Below are positions 1 through 7,693 of a stretch of 64,000 bases of DNA, in pieces (the first letter of the stretch is position 1; every line of letters begins with the position of its first letter). The stretch lies in contig NZ_KI421511.1 of NCBI RefSeq assembly GCF_000473265.1, positions 6,527,909 through 6,591,908 on the forward strand. The letters are read 5' to 3'. The DNA comes from Amycolatopsis thermoflava N1165. Its GTDB lineage: Bacteria; Actinomycetota; Actinomycetes; Mycobacteriales; Pseudonocardiaceae. The notes under the pieces were generated by a model. The model did not search any database and had not been told where the DNA came from. It saw only the letters and a program-made list of their open reading frames with translations. A program made the translations under genes and the position numbers.

Positions 1-2
1 TC

Positions 3-110
3 GAGGACGGCGAGCTGCACCGCCTGGTCGACCCGACGAAGTGGGCCACCGAGATCTCCCTCGACCAGCTCGCGCAGTACGTCGCGACCGGCGTGCTGGA
101 GGCGGTGTGA
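3..110 (+). CDS. 3' end of a phage gene, start outside window
   Basis: This is the last 35 codons of a reading frame entering from the left edge and ending at TGA 108-110. The visible residues include LVDPTKWATEISLDQLAQY, with no recognisable domain. Its stop overlaps the start of the next small gene, so it belongs to the rightward early operon. Function unknown. Confidence 0.6.
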   Translation, partial: EDGELHRLVDPTKWATEISLDQLAQYVATGVLEAV

Positions 111-211
111 GCGCCGACATCGCGGCCCTGCTGCCGCTGCCCGCGCTGGCCGTCGGTGCCCTCGTCCTGCTGGCCCTCCTGGGCGTCGCGGTGGGAGGTG
201 ATCGGCGATGA
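107..211 (+). CDS. Tiny single-pass membrane protein, 34 aa
   Basis: A GTG-started frame overlaps the previous stop by four bases and its own TGA overlaps the ATG of the exonuclease gene, the coupling used throughout this operon. Almost the whole product is one hydrophobic helix (residues about 5-28, rich in Leu, Ala and Val) followed by GGDRR. It is too short for a family assignment. It could be a membrane-inserted phage peptide, or the frame may act only as a translational link. Confidence 0.45.
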   Translation: MSADIAALLPLPALAVGALVLLALLGVAVGGDRR

Positions 212-1074
212 CCGCCACCCTGGAGCGTCCGCAGATCACCGAGCCGGGCATGTACGGCGGGGTGCCCGAGGAGACCTACCACGGGTTGCCCGGCCTGTCC
301 TCCACGGGCGTCAAGCGGATGCTGCACGCGCCCGCGGTGTACCGCTGGCATGCCGACCATCCCGCACCCCCCGCCAAGTCGACGTTCGACTTCGGGCACG
401 CGGTGCACGCCAAGGTGCTCGGCGTCGGGCTCGACGTCGCGGTGATCCCCGACGAGCTGCTCGCCGCGAACGGAGCCGTGTCCACCAAGGCGGCCAAGGC
501 CTTCGTGGCCGAGGCGCGCGCGGCCGGCATGACCGTGCTCAAGTCGGACGAGTACGCCGAGGTCGCGGCGATGGCCGACGCGGTGCTCGGGCACCCCGAC
601 GCCGGGCCGCTGCTGTCCGGCGCGGAGCCGGAGGTGTCGATCCTGTGGGACGACCCGGCCACCGGTGTCCGCTGCCGCGGGCGCCTGGACTACTGGCACG
701 AGCGGGCGAACGTCGTGGTCGACCTGAAGTCGGCGCGCAGCGCGGACCCGCGCCGGTTCGCCCGGCACGCCGTCGACTTCGGCTACCCGGAACAGGGCGC
801 CCACTACCGGACGGGCACCACGATCGTCACCGGCCGCGACACGGCGCCGCGCTTCATCCACGTCCTCGTGGAAAAGGAACCGCCGCACCTGGTGTCCGTG
901 GTGGAGCTCGAACCGGCGTTCCTGGCCGTGGCCGCGGACCGGGTCCGGTTCGCGATCGACCTGTACGCCGACTGCCTGGAGACCGGCCGCTGGCCCGGCT
1001 ACGGCGACGGCATCCACCCCATCCAGCCGCCGGCCTGGTACCGCGCCGACACCCTCGACGAACTGGAGTTCTGA
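208..1074 (+). CDS. PD-(D/E)XK exonuclease, RecE/exodeoxyribonuclease VIII-like
   Basis: The 288-aa product resembles phage PDDEXK-like exonucleases that resect double-stranded DNA 5' to 3' for a partner annealase. The N-terminus has the family-type YHGLPGLSSTGVKRML segment. The middle contains a candidate nuclease core with an acidic residue before VVVDLKSAR (about residues 170-177, D-x-K), followed by a conserved-looking GYPEQGAHYRTG helix (residues 192-203) with the Q-x3-Y arrangement of RecB-type nucleases. The RecT-like gene begins four bases downstream, which supports a two-component recombination system. Start ATG 208 has GGAGGTG upstream. The specific family is recognised by sequence pattern only. 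Confidence 0.82.
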   Translation: MTATLERPQITEPGMYGGVPEETYHGLPGLSSTGVKRMLHAPAVYRWHADHPAPPAKSTFDFGHAVHAKVLGVGLDVAVIPDELLAANGAVSTKAAKAFVAEARAAGMTVLKSDEYAEVAAMADAVLGHPDAGPLLSGAEPEVSILWDDPATGVRCRGRLDYWHERANVVVDLKSARSADPRRFARHAVDFGYPEQGAHYRTGTTIVTGRDTAPRFIHVLVEKEPPHLVSVVELEPAFLAVAADRVRFAIDLYADCLETGRWPGYGDGIHPIQPPAWYRADTLDELEF

Positions 1075-1078
1075 TCCC

Positions 1079-2197
1079 ATGACCGACCTCGCCCACTACA
1101 GCGGCGGCACGAACGTTCCGGCCCTCGACAACGACGGCAGCGCGCTCATCATGCGGACCGTCCAGCAGATGCAGGGCGCGCACCAGCTCGCGAAAGCGTT
1201 GGCGAACACGGCGTTCGTGCCCTACCAGTGGCGCGGCAAGCCCGACGACGTGGCCGCCGCGATCCTCTACGGCGCCGCGATCGGCCTCGACCCCATGAGC
1301 GCCCTGCGCGCTCTGTACGTGGTCAACGGCAACCCCGGCATGTACGCCCGGCAGATGGCCGCGCTGGTCATGTCCAAGGGGCACACCGTGCGCACCGTCG
1401 AGGTCACCGACACCTCCGCCACCGTGTCCGGGCAGCGCCGCGGCTCCGACCACGTCGAGACCGTCACCTGGACCATCGAGCGCGCGAAGCAGGCCGGGTA
1501 CGTCCCGACGATCGACCCGAAGACCGGCAAGTACCGCACCAACGACAAGACCGGCAAGGTCATCGGCAACGAGAAGTACCTCACCGACCCGCAGTCGATG
1601 CTCTACGCCCGCGCGCTGGGCGACGTGTGCCGCCGGATCGCCCCCGACGCCCTCGCCGGCCTGGACTACACCGTCGAGGAACTCCAGGTCATCAGCGCCG
1701 AAGCCGAGATCGTGCGCGACCGACCCAAGCGCGAGTCGGCCGCGGCGCTGCTGGGAACAACCCCCGCCCCGGCGGACACCACCGACGGCACCGAGCCCGC
1801 CAACGAGGCGGCCACGGCCGAACCGGCGCCGGACCTCGAAACGCCAGCCGAGGGCACCGCGCCGTCCGAGCCGATCACGCAGGCGCAGCAGAGGAAGATG
1901 GGCGCCCTCATGCGCCAGGCGGGCATCACCGAACGGTCCGCCGCGCTCGCCTACGTCCGCGACATCATCGGCCACTCCGTCAACTCCCGAGCCGAGCTGA
2001 CCAAGGACGAGGCGGGGGCGGTGATCGACGCCCTCGAAGCCGCCGCCGGGCAGCAGGCCGACAAGTCCGACCCGCCGGGCATCGTCGCGGGCGAGATCGT
2101 CGACAACGACGCCTACGAGGAATGGGCCCGCGACCAGGAAGCCGCCGCAGACAACCAGTTGCTCCCGGACGACCCCGACCTGCAGGCGGGTGCCTGA
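1079..2197 (+). CDS. recT: RecT-family single-strand annealing protein
   Basis: The 372-aa protein carries a RecT-type annealase domain in about residues 20-210: an alanine-rich helix QQMQGAHQLAKALANT, the segment AAILYGAAIGLDPMSALR, GNPGMYARQMAALV, and a region ending in SMLYARALGDVCRRIAPD. Such proteins coat single-stranded DNA and promote strand annealing during phage recombination, with the exonuclease encoded just upstream. The C-terminal 160 residues are an acidic, Ala/Pro/Glu-rich linker plus a second helical segment (QRKMGALMRQAG), longer than the minimal RecT fold and possibly a partner-binding tail. Its stop overlaps the next ATG. Confidence 0.88.
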   Translation: MTDLAHYSGGTNVPALDNDGSALIMRTVQQMQGAHQLAKALANTAFVPYQWRGKPDDVAAAILYGAAIGLDPMSALRALYVVNGNPGMYARQMAALVMSKGHTVRTVEVTDTSATVSGQRRGSDHVETVTWTIERAKQAGYVPTIDPKTGKYRTNDKTGKVIGNEKYLTDPQSMLYARALGDVCRRIAPDALAGLDYTVEELQVISAEAEIVRDRPKRESAAALLGTTPAPADTTDGTEPANEAATAEPAPDLETPAEGTAPSEPITQAQQRKMGALMRQAGITERSAALAYVRDIIGHSVNSRAELTKDEAGAVIDALEAAAGQQADKSDPPGIVAGEIVDNDAYEEWARDQEAAADNQLLPDDPDLQAGA

Positions 2198-3042
2198 TGA
2201 GCGACTGGCACCGCGGCACGCTGATCGCGTTCGACACCGAGACCACCGGCACCGACGTCGAGAACGACCGGATCGTCACCGCCGCGATCATCACCATCGA
2301 CCCGCTGTCCGGCGCCGTCCACACCGACCAGTGGTTGGCCGACCCCGGCATCGACGTCCCCGCCGAGGCGACCGCCGTGCACGGCATCTCCACGGAGATG
2401 GCCCGCGCCGGCGGCCGCCCGGCCGCCGAGGTCGTCTCCGAGATCGCCGGAGCGCTGAACATCGCCTGGCAGGCCATGTACCCCGTCATCGCCTACAACG
2501 CCTCGTTCGACCTCACCCTGCTCGACCGCGAGCTGCGCCGCCACACGGGCGAGGGCCTGGTCGAGCACGGCACGGTGATCGACCCCTTCGTGATCGACAA
2601 GCACTACGACCGCTACCGCAAGGGCTCGCGCAAGCTCGCCATCACCGCGGCCTGCTACGGCGTCGACCTGTCCGAAGAAGACGCGCACGGCGCGGCGGCC
2701 GACGCCCTCGCCGCCGCCCGTGTGGCGTGGAAGCAGGCCAACATGTACCGCGAGCTGGCGGGCATGGAGCTGCCGGAGCTGCACGGCCGCCAGGCCGAGT
2801 GGTACGCCGAGCAGGCCGCCTCGTTCGAGGCGTACCTGCGCCGGGTGAAGCTGCGCGAGGAGGGCGTCGAAGCGTCCCGCGCCGTGCACGTCTCCCGGGA
2901 GTGGCCGATCCGGCCCGTCGCAGCCGACGTCCAGTGCTGCTCGCTGCACCGCGCCGCGGGCTGCTGCGACCCGGACGACTGCGGCCCCTGCTGCTCGGCG
3001 TGCCCCACCTGCCCGACGACCAACCGGGCGGTGACGACGTGA
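2197..3042 (+). CDS. DnaQ-like DEDDh 3'-5' exonuclease with Cys-rich tail
   Basis: The 281-aa protein has the three exonuclease motifs of the DnaQ/RNase T superfamily: Exo I FDTETTG (residues 12-18), Exo II around AYNASFDLTLL (about 98-108) and Exo III with the DEDDh histidine around DAHGAAADALAAARV (about 165-180). It probably trims 3' DNA ends in recombination or replication with the adjacent exonuclease and RecT genes. The last 35 residues hold nine cysteines in CC and CxxC arrangements, an unusual extension that could bind metal. The ATG overlaps the recT stop and the TGA overlaps the next GTG. Confidence 0.88.
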   Translation: MSDWHRGTLIAFDTETTGTDVENDRIVTAAIITIDPLSGAVHTDQWLADPGIDVPAEATAVHGISTEMARAGGRPAAEVVSEIAGALNIAWQAMYPVIAYNASFDLTLLDRELRRHTGEGLVEHGTVIDPFVIDKHYDRYRKGSRKLAITAACYGVDLSEEDAHGAAADALAAARVAWKQANMYRELAGMELPELHGRQAEWYAEQAASFEAYLRRVKLREEGVEASRAVHVSREWPIRPVAADVQCCSLHRAAGCCDPDDCGPCCSACPTCPTTNRAVTT

Positions 3043-3170
3043 AGGACTACATCCCCGGCGCCGGGCAGGTGTCCGCCAAGGGCTGCCTGTGGACCGTCGG
3101 CGTGCTGATCGCCGCGATCGCCGGGCCGCTGCTGGTCATGGTCCTCGCCGACTGGATCGGGAGGTACTGA
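3039..3170 (+). CDS. Small membrane protein, 43 aa
   Basis: GTG start overlaps the exonuclease stop. After a short polar N-terminus (VKDYIPGAGQVSAKG) comes one strongly hydrophobic helix (about residues 18-38) ending in DWIGRY, consistent with a single membrane span. No family recognised. Its place in the early recombination operon suggests expression soon after induction. Confidence 0.6.
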   Translation: MKDYIPGAGQVSAKGCLWTVGVLIAAIAGPLLVMVLADWIGRY

Positions 3171-3172
3171 CC

Positions 3173-3466
3173 ATGCCTGAACTCAAGCCCGGCCAGCGGG
3201 TCCGCGTCGGGGTCACCTACGGCACCGTCATCCCGCGCCACGACACCGTCCGAGTCCGGCTCGACACCGGCCACGAGGCCGACTTCGCCACCCGCGTCGT
3301 CGTGCCCATCGACGGCCCGGATCCCGGCAAGGAGTGGGCCGTCCAGCACCCGGACTACACCCTCGTGCCGCAGAGCGAGAACGCCGCCCGCTTCACCCAG
3401 GAACGGATCCCCGGCTCCGTGCTCGTCCACTGGGACGGCGAGCAGTGGCAGGTGGTGACCCCGTGA
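3173..3466 (+). CDS. Hypothetical phage protein, 97 aa, beta-rich
   Basis: ATG 3173 follows GGGAGG at a normal distance. The product has a KPGQRVRVGVTYGTV opening and alternating hydrophobic/charged stretches typical of a small beta-barrel (SH3/KOW-like), ending in HWDGEQWQVVTP. Similar short barrels are common in actinophage early regions, usually without assigned function. The stop overlaps the next start. Confidence 0.62.
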   Translation: MPELKPGQRVRVGVTYGTVIPRHDTVRVRLDTGHEADFATRVVVPIDGPDPGKEWAVQHPDYTLVPQSENAARFTQERIPGSVLVHWDGEQWQVVTP

Positions 3467-3633
3467 ACCACGCGCTCGCGACCGCGGCCTACAACACCGC
3501 CTTCGCCCTGCTCCTCCTCGACAGCCTCGTCCCCTGCCCGCCCTTGCGCCACGCCGCCGACAAGGTCGCCAACGTCGGGCACAAGCTCGCTGCCGCGCAG
3601 GCCCGGGCGGACCGAACCAGGGCGTTGCCATGA
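3463..3633 (+). CDS. Hypothetical small protein, 56 aa
   Basis: A GTG-started frame coupled by four-base overlaps at both ends. The sequence has a short hydrophobic patch (NTAFALLLLDSLV) and then a basic, alanine-rich helix. It might be an amphipathic DNA- or membrane-associated peptide. No homology is recognised. Confidence 0.5.
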   Translation: MNHALATAAYNTAFALLLLDSLVPCPPLRHAADKVANVGHKLAAAQARADRTRALP

Positions 3634-4337
3634 CCTCGACGAAACCCGATGTGTACGCGGTGCTGAAGCGCACCGACGAGCGGATCGCCCGCCAGCGCGG
3701 CTACGACCCGCTCGGCGACGACACGATCAAGCCGTTCGCCGACGCCGTCCGGCCGCTGATCGAGACCAGCGCGCCGGCCCGGCCCGACCCGACGGCTGCC
3801 GCCGAGCTGCAGCACAAGGACGACCTGATCGCCGAGCTGCGCCGCACGGTCGACGGGCACGCCCGCTCGTGCGACCGGCTCAAGACCGACAAGCAGCGCC
3901 TGGCCGAGGAACTCGAGCAGGCGCGCGCCGAACTCGCCGCCGCCAGAGCGGAAGCGAACGAGGCGAAAGCCCAGTTCCGCGGCGCCAGCGGCGAGGTGGA
4001 CCGCCTGACGAGCGAACTGCGCGCGGGCCGACAGCAGCTGGCCCGCGCCATGGCGGTCGCCGACGAGGAAGCCGCGAAGCTCAAGGCGCGCATCGCGGAG
4101 CTGGAACAGGCCGTCGACCGGCCCTCCGCGGAGGGCGCAGGCCATCGGCACCTCTACCTGGCGGCGGAGCCGGGCCAGCCCATCGGGCCGTGCACGGATC
4201 CGGCGTGCGGCAAGCCGTACCCGCGCAACCAGATCGCCGACCTGTCTGGCGAGGTCGCACCGACACCGCCGGAGCCGTGGGCACCGCTGTTCCAGCGGAT
4301 CCGCGGCGAGCTGGCCGACTGGGGGAGAGGGCGCTGA
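3630..4337 (+). CDS. Coiled-coil phage protein with C-terminal Cys motif
   Basis: The 235-aa product is dominated by a long charged heptad-rich helix (about residues 50-165, runs of Glu/Ala/Arg/Leu such as ELEQARAELAAARAEANEAK), predicting a coiled coil that could dimerise or act as a scaffold. The C-terminus contains H-x-Y-x10-GPCTDPACGKPYPRNQ, a plausible zinc site. It sits in the early operon with overlapping starts and stops. No specific family is recognised. Confidence 0.7.
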   Translation: MTSTKPDVYAVLKRTDERIARQRGYDPLGDDTIKPFADAVRPLIETSAPARPDPTAAAELQHKDDLIAELRRTVDGHARSCDRLKTDKQRLAEELEQARAELAAARAEANEAKAQFRGASGEVDRLTSELRAGRQQLARAMAVADEEAAKLKARIAELEQAVDRPSAEGAGHRHLYLAAEPGQPIGPCTDPACGKPYPRNQIADLSGEVAPTPPEPWAPLFQRIRGELADWGRGR

Positions 4338-4879
4338 TGAACGAGACCCAGCAGCACGCGCTGCCCCTGTGGTCCGGCGGCGAAGTCAGCGCCTACCGGC
4401 CGATGTTCGCCGTCGACGAGCGCGTCGGGTACCGCGGTGACGCGACGTGGCGGGGCCGCGTGGTGCAGGTCGCGTTCGACAAGGTCAGCAACCGCAACCA
4501 CTTCTGGGTCATCTGGACCATCGGGCAGCCCGGCGGCCCGCACGTCTACACGGCCGGGTCCCTCTGCCGTGCACCCGAGATGACCGCGGCCGAGCGGCGC
4601 CGCGAGCGGCAGGGCGAGTGCCTCACCAGCGGGTTGCACCCGCTCACCGCCGCCCTGGGCTGGCCGCTGCGCCTGCACCCCGACGCCCCGCCCCCTGCGG
4701 ACCGCAACGCCCCTGGCCCGCGCTGCGGCAGCTGCCTCTTCCGCGAGCTGCTCAAGCACCACGACAACACCTATGCAAAGTGCGCCGCCGGGAACGGCGC
4801 GCGCCGCACCCACGGCCCCGGCACGGACATCCGCGCCTGGTGGCCCGCGTGCATCGACCACCAGGAGTGGAACCCGTGA
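4337..4879 (+). CDS. Hypothetical phage protein with Cys motif, 180 aa
   Basis: ATG 4337 overlaps the previous TGA. The C-terminal third has a cysteine/histidine pattern (PRCGSCLFRELLKHHDNTY, then KCAAG, then WWPACIDH) suggesting a zinc-bound module. The N-terminal part reads as a mixed alpha/beta domain (VDERVGYRGDATWRGRVVQV). Proteins with this CxxC...K-C...ACxxH tail are frequent in actinophage early regions and remain uncharacterised. Confidence 0.66.
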   Translation: MNETQQHALPLWSGGEVSAYRPMFAVDERVGYRGDATWRGRVVQVAFDKVSNRNHFWVIWTIGQPGGPHVYTAGSLCRAPEMTAAERRRERQGECLTSGLHPLTAALGWPLRLHPDAPPPADRNAPGPRCGSCLFRELLKHHDNTYAKCAAGNGARRTHGPGTDIRAWWPACIDHQEWNP

Positions 4880-5253
4880 ACGAACTCGCCACCCCCGCCC
4901 TGGACAAGCCGACGCTGCTGCTGTTCACCGCGTGGGCCAAGGCCAACCACATCAACCTCACACCACGGCCCGCGACCGCAACCCGCCCCAGCCAGATCAC
5001 CGCCGAGCAGATCTACACCGACGAGCGCCACGTGCCCGACGGGCAGCTGCTCACGCTGCGCGAGTACCAGGTGCTCGCCGGCATGGCGCTCGGCATGACG
5101 AACGAGGAGATCGGCGCCGACCTCTACCTCTCGGTCGACACCGTGAAGACCCACGCGCGTCGCCTGTTCCGCAAGCTCGACGTGAAGAACCGCACCCAGG
5201 CCGCGATGGCGGCCCCGGCCGCGCTGCGGCACCTCGTGGGAGGTGCGGCGTGA
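4876..5253 (+). CDS. LuxR-type helix-turn-helix regulator
   Basis: The 125-aa product has a C-terminal GerE/LuxR DNA-binding domain at about residues 58-118: LTLREYQVLAGMALGMTNEEIG followed by DLYLSVDTVKTHARRLFRKL, matching the LuxR recognition helix pattern. No receiver or ligand-binding domain precedes it, only about 55 residues. It is probably a stand-alone transcription regulator of phage genes, possibly controlling the operon it sits in. GTG start overlaps the previous stop. Confidence 0.85.
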   Translation: MNELATPALDKPTLLLFTAWAKANHINLTPRPATATRPSQITAEQIYTDERHVPDGQLLTLREYQVLAGMALGMTNEEIGADLYLSVDTVKTHARRLFRKLDVKNRTQAAMAAPAALRHLVGGAA

Positions 5254-5483
5254 CCGCCGCCCGCCAGCTCCTCGAGCGCCGCTACGTCGAGAGGGAGCGG
5301 ATCACCGCGCTGTTCCGCAACCTCGAGGTGAACGACCGTGCCGCCGCCGTCGACACCGCCTGGCGCCTCGGGATCTTGCCGTCGCGGTCGTGCTCGAAGC
5401 GGCGGCCGCGCCGCGACGGCGCTGATCCGCAGCTCGGCGCGAGAACGTCCAGCCCAACCAATGAAAGGAAATCCGTTGGCTGA
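5250..5483 (+). CDS. Hypothetical protein, 77 aa
   Basis: GTG 5250 overlaps the LuxR-type gene stop. The first 45 residues (ARQLLERRYVERERITALFRNLEVN, DRAAAVDTAWRLGIL) form a convincing helical module, possibly a small DNA-binding or helper domain. The last 30 residues are Arg/Ser/Pro-rich and look like uncommitted sequence, so a frameshift or recent degeneration of the 3' part is possible. Confidence 0.5.
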   Translation: MTAARQLLERRYVERERITALFRNLEVNDRAAAVDTAWRLGILPSRSCSKRRPRRDGADPQLGARTSSPTNERKSVG

Positions 5484-5658
5484 CGAACCGTCCCAACCCG
5501 ACACGGGCCTCGGATCGAGGGACGAGGGCGGCGTGCCGGTCCTCCTCGGCGCCAGCCCCGGCGGCGCTGAACCCGCAGCAGTAGCACCCCGGTGTCCGGC
5601 GTCAACGTCACCTGCCCGCGCTTGGGTGCCGCGGCGGGAATCGAAAGCGGGCTCATGA
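5476..5658 (+). CDS. Possible small ORF, TTG start
   Basis: TTG 5476 is preceded by AAAGGA at 5463-5468, a good ribosome site for this operon. The 60-aa product is Gly/Pro/Ser-rich (LADEPSQPDTGLGSRDEGG) and has no recognisable fold. An in-frame ATG at 5461 is an alternative start. Coding status is uncertain. Confidence 0.3.
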   Translation: MADEPSQPDTGLGSRDEGGVPVLLGASPGGAEPAAVAPRCPASTSPARAWVPRRESKAGS

Positions 5659-5791
5659 CCCCCCACTCCCCCTCGGGGACCAGGCCGTCGAGCTGCGCCG
5701 GGCCACCACCTCACGAGCCGCCGGGCCGCCCGCTGTGTCCCGATCACCGCGGGCGACCCGGCATCCACCACAACGAACGAAGGGGGCGAGC

Positions 5792-6148
5792 GTGGATCTC
5801 CAGCATCTCACCGCGCACCAGCCAGCCGAAGCCGTCCACGACGGCCAGAAGACCGTCATCTGCCCGACCTGCCGCACGCCGTTCCCGTGCGAGGTCAACA
5901 CGAGCACGACCCGGGCGATGATCCGGCCGCTGCCCGAGCTGACCCCCACCGAAAGCTCGACCCTGCACGTGCTCGCCGGCTACATCGCGGCCGTCGGGCG
6001 CCCGCCGCTGCTGCGGGAGCTGGCCGCCGCGCTGAACACGCCACGCGGCACCGTGCGCGGCCGGATCGACCGGCTCGTCACGAAGGGCTACATCACCCGC
6101 GAGCCGCGCATCGGCCGCGGCCTGCGCATCGTGAGCGGGGCCATCTGA
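5792..6148 (+). CDS. Winged-helix DNA-binding protein, LexA N-terminal-like
   Basis: GTG 5792 follows AGGGGGCG. The 118-aa product starts with a small CPTCRTPFPC zinc-type motif (about residues 25-34) and ends with a winged-helix domain: LTPTESSTLHVLAGYIAAVG, RPPLLRELAAALNTPRGTVRGRIDRL, then a wing KGYITREPRIGRGLRI. The arrangement resembles the LexA N-terminal DNA-binding domain without the peptidase. It precedes the replisome-organizer-like gene directly and may regulate replication genes or bind the origin region. Confidence 0.75.
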   Translation: MDLQHLTAHQPAEAVHDGQKTVICPTCRTPFPCEVNTSTTRAMIRPLPELTPTESSTLHVLAGYIAAVGRPPLLRELAAALNTPRGTVRGRIDRLVTKGYITREPRIGRGLRIVSGAI

Positions 6149-7110
6149 TGGCACGCGAGCACGCGCGGGTCTTCACCCGCATCTGGTCCGACCTGGACTG
6201 GCGCAAGCTGCCGCCGCTCGAGCAGCGCCTGTACTTCCTCCTGCTGTCCCAGGGCAACGTCACGCAGGCCGGTGTGCTTCCGCTGCAGGTCCGCAAGTGG
6301 GCCAAGGGATCCGACTACACCACCGAGGAAGAGATCGCCGCGACGCTCGCCTCTCTGGCCGAGCACCGATTCGTGGTGGTCGACGAGGACACCGAGGAGG
6401 TGCTGATCCGCTCGTTCATCCGCAACGACGGCGTGCTGAAGATCCCGAACGTGTTCAAGGCGGCGCTGAAGGCCGCCCTCACGGTGGAATCGCCGAAGCT
6501 GCGGAAGGCGCTCGCGGGCGAGCTTCGGCGGTTGCGCCGCAAGGACGCGAACACCGTTGCTGACGAACTGTTCCCGATTGAATCGGTAACCCATCCCGAA
6601 CCTATCCCGAACGGTTCGCGAACCAATCCCGAACCCGTAAAGGATCGAGACGAGTTCCCGGAACCCCGCGGGGAAGGGGAAGGGGAAGGGGAAGGGGAAG
6701 GGGAACCTCTTGCAGGTGGTTCAGTTGGGGGGTCGCGCGCGCCCGCGAGCACGTACCCGCGCGAGGCGCCCCCCACCGAGCAGCGCCCGCCTGCCCAGTG
6801 CCGCAAGCACCTCGGCCACACCGACCCGCCGCCCTGCCGCGGCTGCGCCACCGCCCGCGAAGCCGCCGAAGCCTGGGACGCCCAGCAGCGCCACGCCCAC
6901 CACGACGCCCGCTCCGCCGAAGCCCGCCAACGCGCCGCCGACCGAGCCGCCGCCATCGCCAACTGCGCCCTCTGCGACCCCGCCGGCTACATCGGCACCC
7001 AACTCTGCGACCACGACCCCGACGCCACCGCCCGCGCCGCCCGCGGCCGCGCACTCGTCGAGGCCGAACTCGCCGCACGCCGCACCACCGCCACCCAGGA
7101 GACGACGTGA
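6148..7110 (+). CDS. Replisome organizer-like phage protein
   Basis: The 320-aa product begins with an HTH module of the kind found in phage replication initiators (ARVFTRIWSDLDWRKLPPLE, QRLYFLLLSQ, then a pattern of small helices to about residue 140: RSFIRNDGVLKIPNVFKAAL). A GEGEGEGEGEGE linker (about residues 175-187) joins it to a Cys/His-rich C-terminus (QCRKHLGH, PPCRGCATA, NCALCD, LCDHD) that may bind zinc. The DNA encoding the linker region contains a phased nonamer array at 6571-6634, so the gene may contain its own replication origin, as lambda O does. No helicase loader is recognised nearby. Confidence 0.72.
   Translation: MAREHARVFTRIWSDLDWRKLPPLEQRLYFLLLSQGNVTQAGVLPLQVRKWAKGSDYTTEEEIAATLASLAEHRFVVVDEDTEEVLIRSFIRNDGVLKIPNVFKAALKAALTVESPKLRKALAGELRRLRRKDANTVADELFPIESVTHPEPIPNGSRTNPEPVKDRDEFPEPRGEGEGEGEGEGEPLAGGSVGGSRAPASTYPREAPPTEQRPPAQCRKHLGHTDPPPCRGCATAREAAEAWDAQQRHAHHDARSAEARQRAADRAAAIANCALCDPAGYIGTQLCDHDPDATARAARGRALVEAELAARRTTATQETT
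6571..6634 (+). repeat. 11-bp-phased iteron array, candidate phage origin
   Basis: Consensus ATCCCGAAC occurs exactly at 6593, 6604 and 6626. Degenerate copies occur at 6571 (TTCCCGATT), 6582 (ATCGGTAAC) and 6615 (TTCGCGAAC), so six units start every 11 bp. The unit at 6615 lies within a perfect 12-bp palindrome GGTTCGCGAACC (6613-6624), and 6574-6586 is a CCGATT/AATCGG inverted repeat. Because 11 is not a multiple of three, the periodicity is in the DNA rather than in protein repeats. It sits inside the initiator-like gene. Confidence 0.7.
6670..6705 (+). repeat. Six tandem GGGGAA hexamers
   Basis: Six perfect GGGGAA repeats lie 35 bp past the iteron array and encode (Gly-Glu)6. The G4 runs on one strand could form a G-quadruplex or give strand asymmetry near an origin, or the repeat may simply be a flexible linker expanded by slippage. 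Confidence 0.75.
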
Positions 7111-7442
7111 CCCTCCCCGGCTACCTCGAAGCCATCTCCGCCGACTGGGAGACCTACTCGCCCATGCCCCGCACCGCCGTCGTCCGGCTCATCGCGCTCA
7201 TGTGCGAGCTCTCCGGCAACCACGCCCTCGCCACCGCCGGCCCCGCCATCGTCGACGCCTGGGGCACCCAAGCCGCCATCGGCAACTGGGACACCCAGAC
7301 CGCCATGCAAGCCGTCCGCGACTTCCACACCCGCCGCCCGCGCCCGGTCTGGCCCAACGGACCCGACGCAGGCCAACCCCGCCACCTCCTGCCCAGCGAC
7401 ATCACCGACTTCATCCAGCGCGCCCGGAAGGAGCCCTCGTGA
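7107..7442 (+). CDS. Hypothetical phage protein, 111 aa
   Basis: GTG start overlaps the preceding TGA. The helical sequence (VVRLIALMCELSGNHALATAG, MQAVRDFHTRRPRPVWP) ends with LLPSDITDFIQRARK. Its position directly after the replisome-organizer-like gene makes a replication accessory role, such as a helicase-loader-type partner, conceivable, but no motif proves it. Confidence 0.6.
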   Translation: MTLPGYLEAISADWETYSPMPRTAVVRLIALMCELSGNHALATAGPAIVDAWGTQAAIGNWDTQTAMQAVRDFHTRRPRPVWPNGPDAGQPRHLLPSDITDFIQRARKEPS

Positions 7443-7693
7443 CCGCCACCCGCATCTGCACCGTCGACGCCTGCACCGACGAACACGCCGCCAAGGGCTA
7501 CTGCCAGAAGCACTACGCCCGCTGGCGCCGCACCGGCGACCCCGAAGGCACCTACACCGCACCCATCCCCACCAACCAACTCCACTACCTCCGCAACCTC
7601 GTCGGACTCCCCGCCGAAGGCCCCACCAACGACATGCTCCAGCGCTGGCTCGACCAGGAAAACGACGACACCCGCCTCGCGGAGGCATCGTGA
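7439..7693 (+). CDS. Small zinc-motif protein, 84 aa
   Basis: The N-terminus ICTVDACTDEHAAKGYCQKH (C-x4-C-x8-C-x2-H) followed by YARWRRTGDP is a pattern seen in many phage HNH-like or zinc-binding proteins, here without an HNH catalytic core. It probably binds DNA or RNA through a zinc knuckle. GTG start and stop are both coupled to neighbours. Confidence 0.66.
   Translation: MTATRICTVDACTDEHAAKGYCQKHYARWRRTGDPEGTYTAPIPTNQLHYLRNLVGLPAEGPTNDMLQRWLDQENDDTRLAEAS

Noticed and set aside
156..1082. Long Arg-rich frame overlapping the exonuclease gene
   Set aside because: Composition is that of an out-of-frame high-GC shadow; the exonuclease frame has recognisable motifs.
5655..5921. Possible 88-aa gene after the TTG ORF
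   Set aside because: Pro/Ser/Arg-rich, no ribosome site, and overlaps the winged-helix gene by 130 bases; 5,659-5,791 is better left as a short spacer.
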